The position numbers and the translations under genes are program-made. Shown here piece by piece: positions 59,266-64,000 of a stretch of DNA of 64,000 bases (the stretch's first letter is position 1; every line of letters begins with the position of its first letter). Below the pieces are notes generated by a model. That model was not told the origin of the DNA and searched no databases. It saw only the letters and a list, made by a program, of their open reading frames with translations. The stretch is from Bacillota bacterium (GTDB taxonomy: Bacteria; Bacillota; Desulfotomaculia; Desulfotomaculales; Desulfallaceae), in NCBI GenBank assembly GCA_023439185.1, contig JAEXOR010000065.1:1-64000 (forward strand). The letters are read 5' to 3'.

Positions 59266-60658
59266 GTCTTTCCCTCCTCCACATATTGCCGTAGTGAACC
59301 AGGGCGGATATGGCGCCGGCTGCTTCATTCGGTGAGATATATAGCGGCACTCCGGCCTGTTGTAAAATGTATCTTTCCTCCCGGCAGGCTTCCCAGGTGG
59401 TTACATAGTATGCCAACAACGGTTTGCCGCTGCGCAGTTGCGCGTACAGCAGCTCCGGACTGGGGAAACGCCAGTTTTTATGCAGGCAATAAATAGCTAC
59501 CAATAGATCAATGCCCGGGTCCTCCAGTACCGCGCTGACCACCCGGCCGTAAATACCGGCCTCAAATCCCAAACCTACCGTATCCAGTGGGTTCTTTAAA
59601 ACTACCGGCGGGTTTTGTCCCAGGATATCTTCTATTTTATTAATTGTTTCTTTCTGCAGCGGCGGTACGGTAATATCCTGCCGGGAGGCTGCATCAAGCA
59701 ATGCTATGCTGGGGCCGGCGGTATGGGTGACCACGCCCAGCCTTCCCCCGGCGGGGAGCGGCGATACGGACAGGGCCTTACAGGCCGCTACCAGTTCGGC
59801 AACGCTGTCCACCATTAGCACCCCGAACTGGTCCATAAAAATATCCCGGTACATCCGGTAGCTTCCCGAAGCAGTGCCGGTATGGGTAAGCGCCGCGAAA
59901 TCAGTGGTATTGAACCTGCCTGCTTTGTAAACAACCACCGGCTTTATCCCCGCAATCCGGGCTGCAGTTTGCACAAGCTTGCGGGCTTCCTCGGTGCCCT
60001 CCAGAAAAACTCCGATTACGTCGGTTTCTTCGTCCCGGGCCAAGTACTCCAGGTAGTCGCTGACCTCCAGCGTACTGCGGTTGCCTACCCCTACCCATTT
60101 ATTAATGCCCATTCCCTCGTCGGCCGCCTTGTGCATGATGGTTAGGCCCATGCCTCCGCTCTGGGATACCAGGGACACCTTTCCTATGGGCAGTCGCAAT
60201 GGATAAAAAGTGGAATAAAAATCAGCGCCGGTACTAATTAGCCCCAGGGTATTCGGCCCCACCAGAGTGACTCCGTGTTCACGGGCCACGGATATCAGGC
60301 GTTCCTCCAGGCGCAATCCTTCTGCCCCGGTTTCCCGGTATCCGCCCGCCACGCAGATAGCCGCCTTAATTCCCAAGCGTCCGCACTCGGCAATGGTATC
60401 CACGGTGGCGAACTGATTAACTGCCACCACCGCCACGTCCACCGGCCCGGGAACTGACTCCAGGGAAGGATAAACCTGCAGCCCCTGCAGGGTTCCCAGC
60501 CGCGGATGAACAGGAAACACCTTTCCTTTAAATCCTCCGTAAAGGATGCTTTCCAAAATGTTAAACCCCACCCTGTCCGGCGAATCGGTCGCTCCCACCA
60601 CAACTACGCTGCGCGGGTAAAATAATTTATGCATGGACTGAAAGACTTCTTTTTCCAT
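59255..60658 (-). CDS. ADP-forming acyl-CoA synthetase, CoA-binding (alpha) subunit
   Basis: 467 aa: CoA-binding Rossmann domain (FYPRSVVVVGATDSPDRVGFNI, residues 12-33), succinyl-CoA-ligase-like flavodoxin domains (VSLVSQSGGMGLTIMHKAADEG; ALTHTGTASGSYRMYRDIF with the phosphohistidine region). ATG at 60658 six bases from GGAGG, with a TTG two codons earlier as an alternative. A sigma-54 promoter lies about 125 bp upstream. The position after a 2-oxoacid oxidoreductase subunit fits amino- or keto-acid fermentation with ATP gain. Confidence 0.92.
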   Translation of the reverse strand: MEKEVFQSMHKLFYPRSVVVVGATDSPDRVGFNILESILYGGFKGKVFPVHPRLGTLQGLQVYPSLESVPGPVDVAVVAVNQFATVDTIAECGRLGIKAAICVAGGYRETGAEGLRLEERLISVAREHGVTLVGPNTLGLISTGADFYSTFYPLRLPIGKVSLVSQSGGMGLTIMHKAADEGMGINKWVGVGNRSTLEVSDYLEYLARDEETDVIGVFLEGTEEARKLVQTAARIAGIKPVVVYKAGRFNTTDFAALTHTGTASGSYRMYRDIFMDQFGVLMVDSVAELVAACKALSVSPLPAGGRLGVVTHTAGPSIALLDAASRQDITVPPLQKETINKIEDILGQNPPVVLKNPLDTVGLGFEAGIYGRVVSAVLEDPGIDLLVAIYCLHKNWRFPSPELLYAQLRSGKPLLAYYVTTWEACREERYILQQAGVPLYISPNEAAGAISALVHYGNMWRRERHAG

Positions 60659-60779
60659 ACTCAACCTCCAGTTTTTTAAATATTTAATAAATTAAAAATA
60701 CTTTCCTTAAAAAAAATTATGTCGGATCAAATACTTTTGTTTTATTATAACTTTTTAAAGTATTTAACGTTAATTATAA

Positions 60780-60795
60780 AGCAAAATGCATGCCA
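60780..60795 (-). promoter_or_regulatory. Sigma-54 promoter of the acyl-CoA synthetase operon
   Basis: Minus strand TGGCATGCATTTTGCT: TGGCA at -24 and TTGC at -12, correct spacing. Located in the 141-bp gap between the oxidoreductase beta gene and the alpha-subunit gene, so the synthetase can be induced separately. Confidence 0.8.
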
Positions 60796-60799
60796 ATAA

Positions 60800-61552
60800 C
60801 TAGACCGCTTTGTTCTGTGCCGCAGGGGTTTTTACCTCTCCCACTTTAAAATAATTGGTCATTTCCCGCTCCACGAACCGCCAGGTTTCCCCGGCATTGG
60901 TGCGCCAGTTGGTCGGGCATAACGATAATGACTCCACAAAGGAAAATCCCTTGCCGTCCAACTGATTCTGCAGCGCCTTTTTTATATAGGCCTTCAGTTG
61001 CTGCAGCTTGTTAACGGTGCCCCGGGCCACGTAGGCGTTTTCATCCGCTATGGCGGCCACCATTTCCGGTCCCAGCATGGGCGGGCCGGTATAGCGAGGG
61101 TCTCTGCCGTAGGGGCTGGTTTCGGTTTTCTGGCCGGGCATGGTGGTGGGAGCCATTTGGCCGCCGGTCATGGCGTAAACCGTGTTGTTGGCCAGCAGCA
61201 CGGTTATTTTTTCATTCCGGGCCGCGGCGTTCACCAGGTGCTGTGAGCCAATGGCGTATCCCCCGCCGTCCCCCATGTAGGCGATCACGACCAGTTCCGG
61301 GTTGGCCCGCTTGATACCCGTCATCACCGGGGTGGTGCGTCCGTGGTGGGTCTGGATAGTATCCAGGTTGAAAAAATCCCATGCCAGCAGTGAGCAGCCG
61401 ATATCGCAGCCAAATACGGTTTGGCCCTGGATACCCAGCTCATCTATGGCTTCCCCCAGCGCTTTAAATATCAGGCCGTGGCCGCATCCCGGGCAAAATT
61501 TGTGCGGTTTGGTTTCCGCCCGCCAGCAGCGGGGCATTTTCAGTTCAGGCAT
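60800..61552 (-). CDS. 2-oxoacid:ferredoxin oxidoreductase beta subunit
   Basis: 250 aa thiamine-diphosphate subunit: FCPGCGHGLIFKAL, GCDIGCSLLAWDFF, AYMGDGGGYAIG, LLANNTVYAMTGGQMAPTT. It oxidises a 2-oxo acid to acyl-CoA and CO2 with reduction of ferredoxin, but needs alpha and usually gamma/delta subunits, which are absent on both sides. GGGAGG lies eight bases before the ATG at 61552. The integrase gene begins only 85 bp upstream, where the alpha gene would be expected, so the operon looks split. Confidence 0.9.
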   Translation of the reverse strand: MPELKMPRCWRAETKPHKFCPGCGHGLIFKALGEAIDELGIQGQTVFGCDIGCSLLAWDFFNLDTIQTHHGRTTPVMTGIKRANPELVVIAYMGDGGGYAIGSQHLVNAAARNEKITVLLANNTVYAMTGGQMAPTTMPGQKTETSPYGRDPRYTGPPMLGPEMVAAIADENAYVARGTVNKLQQLKAYIKKALQNQLDGKGFSFVESLSLCPTNWRTNAGETWRFVEREMTNYFKVGEVKTPAAQNKAV

Positions 61553-61636
61553 AAATAAAGCCTCCCAAGTGTTTTCTATAATTAACAATATCACCCGGAG
61601 GACTTTGGAATATGCGTTTTTAGTGTGGTGACTTTT

Positions 61637-62554
61637 TTATTCCCAGGATAATTTTTCCACGGCTTTTTGCAAGTCGTCTTGAGAAGGGGCCGTGTATCTC
61701 TTGGTCACGTCTAAAGAACTATGCCCCGCCATCGCCGCAACCTGGTCGATGGAGATACCCATATCAATTGCGTTTTTACAAAAAGTATGCCTTAGAGTAT
61801 GCGGCGTAGCTCCTTCAATTTTCGCAATATAAGCGTATCCGGTCACCATTTTAAAGACTCCCCTGGTGGAAATCCCTTTACCGTGTTTGTTTGGGAATAA
61901 TGGGCCGGTGGGATATTTATTTAATAAACCGGACAATATTTTTCTTATCGTGCTGTTAAGGGGAACCTCCCTGTATTTATTGCCCTTACCGGTAATGCAA
62001 ATCTTGCCGCCTTTAGCCGTAATATACAAGTCGCCCCTTTTGGCGTTACAAAGTTCGCTGACCCGCAGCCCGGCATGCAGCATCAATCCGATAATGGCCT
62101 CGTCCCTGGTGCCGCCATATTGGCGGACAGCCCTGATAAGTCTGGCCTGCTGAGATCTGGTAAGCCAACGCGGGACAGGTGTGTTTGCAATGGCCACCAT
62201 TTTGATATCCTCGGACGGATTATCTTTGATCTGCCCTTCTCTTTTTAACCAGGAAAAGAAAATCTTTAAACTGATTAGTGCTCTATTTACTGTGGCCGGC
62301 GCCGCACCATACCCTTTATGCCCCCCATTTTGCTGCATATAGGTGCGATATTCCACTAAATCCAAGGGAGAAGTTGCATTAATCGTAAATGAATCGTATT
62401 TGCTGATGCTCCATTTTATAAACCTGCTGACATCTCCCACATAGGCCCGGACCGATCTGCCCCTGTCTGTTGCCATTAGGTAACTTTCAAATTCTTGCAT
62501 TAGCGGTTCCAACTTATCGGAACTAAATACCTCATTCCAATCTCTGCTCATCAA
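61637..62554 (-). CDS. Tyrosine recombinase (XerC/D-like integrase)
   Basis: About 305 aa: SAM-like N-terminal core-binding domain (residues 15-115, DRGRSVRAYVGDVSRFIKWS) and catalytic domain with the full set of residues, Arg in HAGLRVSELC, a Lys around CITGKGNKYREVPL, His-x-x-Arg in HTLRHTF, His in AGHSSLDVT and the nucleophile Tyr in KRYTAPS. It starts at a TTG (62554) or the ATG next to it, behind AGGAG. A palindromic 24-bp site lies 64 bp upstream and an inverted copy 0.9 kb further on, so it may act on them. Confidence 0.92.
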   Translation of the reverse strand: MMSRDWNEVFSSDKLEPLMQEFESYLMATDRGRSVRAYVGDVSRFIKWSISKYDSFTINATSPLDLVEYRTYMQQNGGHKGYGAAPATVNRALISLKIFFSWLKREGQIKDNPSEDIKMVAIANTPVPRWLTRSQQARLIRAVRQYGGTRDEAIIGLMLHAGLRVSELCNAKRGDLYITAKGGKICITGKGNKYREVPLNSTIRKILSGLLNKYPTGPLFPNKHGKGISTRGVFKMVTGYAYIAKIEGATPHTLRHTFCKNAIDMGISIDQVAAMAGHSSLDVTKRYTAPSQDDLQKAVEKLSWE

Positions 62555-62617
62555 GCGTCAAACACTCCTATTATGCCTGTTTTTTATTGTCATATTAATC
62601 ATTATATCAATGCGAGT

Positions 62618-62641
62618 ACAGATAAGTCTACTTATCGGAAC
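62618..62641 (+). repeat. Left copy of a 24-bp inverted site (candidate recombination site)
   Basis: Core GATAAGTCTACTTATC is a palindrome apart from the central CT; flanks are ACA and GGAAC. The copy at 63536-63559 is its reverse complement with one mismatch in 24. Confidence 0.75.
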
Positions 62642-62687
62642 ATTCAAGCCAAAACAACAATAGCGTAGTTGTTGCAGGAGATTAAAA

Positions 62688-63215
62688 TTGAAAACGGCGA
62701 CTGCTTCATTGGAGTACAAAAAAATATTAATCCATTGTGAAAAGGTTAGTAAACTAGTGGCCAAGATTTTCCCGGATAACGATAATCTTGTTTTAGCAGG
62801 TTTACTGCACGATATCGGCAAGCTGGAGATCCCATTAACGGTATTAAACAAGGCCGGACCGCTAACCATTGAGGAACTGGACCTAATCAAAAGACATCCT
62901 CTTTACGGGATGAAAATTGTTCAAGGTATGGGCTATTGTGATGAGATTGCCAACAGTGTGCTGCATCACCATGAACGATGGGATGGCAATGGTTATCCCG
63001 GCGGCTTGAAAGGAAACGCTATTCCATTGTTTAGTCGGATTATTGCGGTGGCGGACGCTTTTGACGCGATGATTACCAACAGGCCGTATAAGCGCGCCCT
63101 TGCAAATGATGAAGCCATAAGTGAACTTGTTACGAAAGCAGGTTATCAATTCGACCCCGGTATTGTTGAAGATTTTGTATCTATAATCCAAAGAAACAGC
63201 CATTGGGAGGGGTAA
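62688..63215 (+). CDS. Stand-alone HD-GYP domain protein
   Basis: 175 aa consisting only of an HD-GYP domain: HCEKVSKLV, LLHDIGKLEIPLTVLNK, KRHPLYG, HHERWDGNGYPGGLKG, AVADAFDAMITNRPYK. HD-GYP proteins hydrolyse cyclic di-GMP (or cGAMP); all metal-ligand His/Asp positions appear intact. TTG start seven bases from AGGAG. There is no attached sensor or receiver domain, so the input is unknown. It lies inside the segment bounded by the inverted 24-bp sites, transcribed away from the recombinase. Confidence 0.92.
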   Translation: MKTATASLEYKKILIHCEKVSKLVAKIFPDNDNLVLAGLLHDIGKLEIPLTVLNKAGPLTIEELDLIKRHPLYGMKIVQGMGYCDEIANSVLHHHERWDGNGYPGGLKGNAIPLFSRIIAVADAFDAMITNRPYKRALANDEAISELVTKAGYQFDPGIVEDFVSIIQRNSHWEG

Positions 63216-63221
63216 TTTGGG

Positions 63222-63342
63222 GGAATTAATGCGGCAGAGGAACAAACGGCACCATAGAAGAGGTTTCAGCATCTGCTTAGGAATTATCCAGGCTATCTGT
63301 GGATTTAAATAACCTTGTTAATAGGTTCAAGGTAGATACGAC
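63222..63342 (+). pseudogene. Remnant of a methyl-accepting chemotaxis protein C-terminus
   Basis: GINAAEEQTAP, then after a one-base frame change IEEVSASA, a TAG where Gln is expected, ELSRLSVDLNNLVNRFKVDT. This is the conserved end of chemoreceptors (AEEQTAS-EEVSASAQEL...LNNLVNRFK). A frameshift and an in-frame stop show decay. No 5' part of the gene is nearby. Confidence 0.75.
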
Positions 63343-63461
63343 CGCCTCTGTGGATATGACTGTCTCTAAGGGAGAAAACGCTGGTTAACAGCAGCAAATC
63401 CAGTATAAATAAGTTTGCAATCTAAGGCTCCGACACATTTTTCTAATTATAATTCCATAAT

Positions 63462-63518
63462 CCAAACAACAGCAACGTACCCACCATAAAGGCAGGTGGG
63501 TACGTTGCTGTTGTTTGG
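63462..63518. repeat. Perfect inverted repeat, 24-bp arms, 9-base loop
   Basis: Left arm 63462-63485 and right arm 63495-63518 are exact complements (start CCAAACAACAGCAACG), loop ATAAAGGCA. No T-run follows, so it is not an ordinary terminator. It lies 17 bp from the right 24-bp site. A similar but degenerate sequence (CCAAAACAACAATAGCGTA) follows the left site. Confidence 0.85.
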
Positions 63519-63535
63519 GTCTGGTCAAGGAATTA

Positions 63536-63559
63536 GTTCTGATAAGTAGACTTATCTGT
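63536..63559 (-). repeat. Right copy of the 24-bp inverted site
   Basis: Core GATAAGTAGACTTATC with flanks GTTCT and TGT; the reverse complement matches the left copy at 23 of 24 positions. Confidence 0.75.
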
Positions 63560-63870
63560 ATTAGAAATAGATTTTAAAAATCTCCACCCATGTTAGAATA
63601 TCAAAATCAATTCAAATCTTAACCTTGTAAAGCCACAGATTAGGTTCTGATAAATAAAAATTACCTGTTGTTGATTTTCGACAAAATATTAAACAATCCT
63701 TTATTTTTTTAATACATGTAATAAAATTACAGAACAGAAAACGATTCAATGCAGTATCTTGCTTTGGCTGGTTAAGAGGTGGATTGAGTTGTTTTTTCCC
63801 ATAATTTTGGAGGAATATTTAGGGAAAATATCGAATTTGAACTAAATAAAAATTATAGAAGAGGTGCAAA

Positions 63871-64000
63871 ATGGGATTGAATAGCACTTTAGTTGCGCAG
63901 GTTATTAACTTTTTAATTCTGTTCTTGTTTGTATACTTAATCGTATACCTGTTATTTATAAGGCCCAGAAAGTGGGCTCAAATGAATGCGCAACGCGAAG
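63871..64000 (+). CDS. Start of a membrane protein (partial)
   Basis: 43 codons to the window edge. MGLNSTLVAQVINFLILFLF and the rest of the helix to about residue 30, then a basic stretch (RPRKWAQMNAQRE). AGAAGAGGTG precedes the ATG. The start recalls ATP synthase b subunits (VAQVINFLILF), but the segment after the helix does not match well. Identity open. Confidence 0.6.
   Translation, partial: MGLNSTLVAQVINFLILFLFVYLIVYLLFIRPRKWAQMNAQRE

Larger units (their letters stand above)
63216..63870 (+). other. Accessory stretch: pseudogene, long hairpin, inverted site
   Basis: Holds a chemoreceptor remnant (63222-63342), a perfect 24-bp-stem hairpin (63462-63518) and the right 24-bp site (63536-63559). 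A partial echo of that site (TTCTGATAAATAA) occurs near 63645. From 63560 to 63870 the sequence is AT-rich with no gene seen. Confidence 0.6.

Noticed and set aside
62618..62641. Chromosome dimer resolution site (dif)
   Set aside because: The sequence does not match Firmicute dif sites, and there are two inverted copies rather than one.
62554..63560. Integron (intI with attI/attC cassette)
   Set aside because: The arrangement is suggestive, but the sites lack the GTTRRRY core and are inverted, and the recombinase has no visible IntI-specific insert. A switch or a simple mobile unit fits better.

Overview
The window looks like the chromosome of an anaerobic, endospore-forming, acetogenic or sulfate-reducing type Firmicute of the Peptococcaceae/Desulfotomaculum kind. 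The reasons are an anaerobic Ni-Fe CO dehydrogenase with its nickel ATPase, the siroheme-dependent (Ahb) heme route, Rex, a SpoVA-type spore operon, a selenocysteine tRNA, corrinoid methyltransferases, sigma-54 activators and Firmicute-type ribosome binding sites. This assignment is inference from gene content; no marker such as 16S rRNA is present.

Layout. 1-3043 (minus): end of a Wood-Ljungdahl operon, cooC then cooS, with the first 7 codons of the next gene (probably acsB) at the left edge. 3044-8258: a 1460-aa PAS/GAF histidine kinase and a single-domain response regulator. 8480-10899: tRNA-Leu, a ferredoxin, a zeta-toxin/RelB-like pair with a tandem 11-bp operator, and a tRNA-Pro/Glu/Tyr cluster. 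11041-14595: a VWA protein, an unknown cysteine-containing protein and a divergent MoxR ATPase. 14597-15721: YjbQ and Rex. 15961-26973 (minus): an 11-gene operon from polyprenyl diphosphate synthase through hemA, hemC, cobA-hemD, ahbC, hemB, ahbD, ahbA and ahbB to hemL, which can make heme from glutamyl-tRNA through siroheme. 27305: tRNA-Sec. 27591-31058: MFS transporter, a 57-aa coiled protein, an encapsulin-cargo-like ferritin, an iron-sulfur flavoprotein and a C_GCAxxG_C_C-like protein. 31095-39167: a three-component corrinoid methyl-transfer system with aldehyde and alcohol dehydrogenases, under a sigma-54 activator. 39436-43140: a seven-gene spoVA2mob-like spore operon. 43306-46725: a membrane Mrr-like protein and a two-gene NuoE/NuoF diaphorase. 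46807-57633: two sodium/solute symporters with tiny partner proteins, a 2-hydroxyacid dehydrogenase, two aryl-CoA ligases and a second sigma-54 activator. 57730-61552: a soluble chemoreceptor-like protein, both subunits of an ADP-forming acyl-CoA synthetase, and a lone 2-oxoacid:ferredoxin oxidoreductase beta subunit. 61637-64000: a tyrosine recombinase next to a roughly 0.9-kb segment with an HD-GYP gene and a chemoreceptor remnant, bounded by inverted 24-bp sites.

How it fits together. Much of the right half looks like catabolism of organic acids, aromatic acids and methylated compounds: sigma-54 promoters (best at 53306-53321 and 60780-60795, weaker at 36846-36863 and 55928-55943) sit in front of uptake, CoA-activation and methyl-transfer genes. 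Methyl groups and CO/CO2 would enter the Wood-Ljungdahl pathway, of which cooC/cooS is part; reducing equivalents would pass through ferredoxin and NAD(H), sensed by Rex, with heme and menaquinone supplied by the large operon. The most unusual parts are the recombinase-linked inverted sites at the right end, the MoxR/VWA/unknown cluster, and a likely AUU-initiated gene at 30549-31058.
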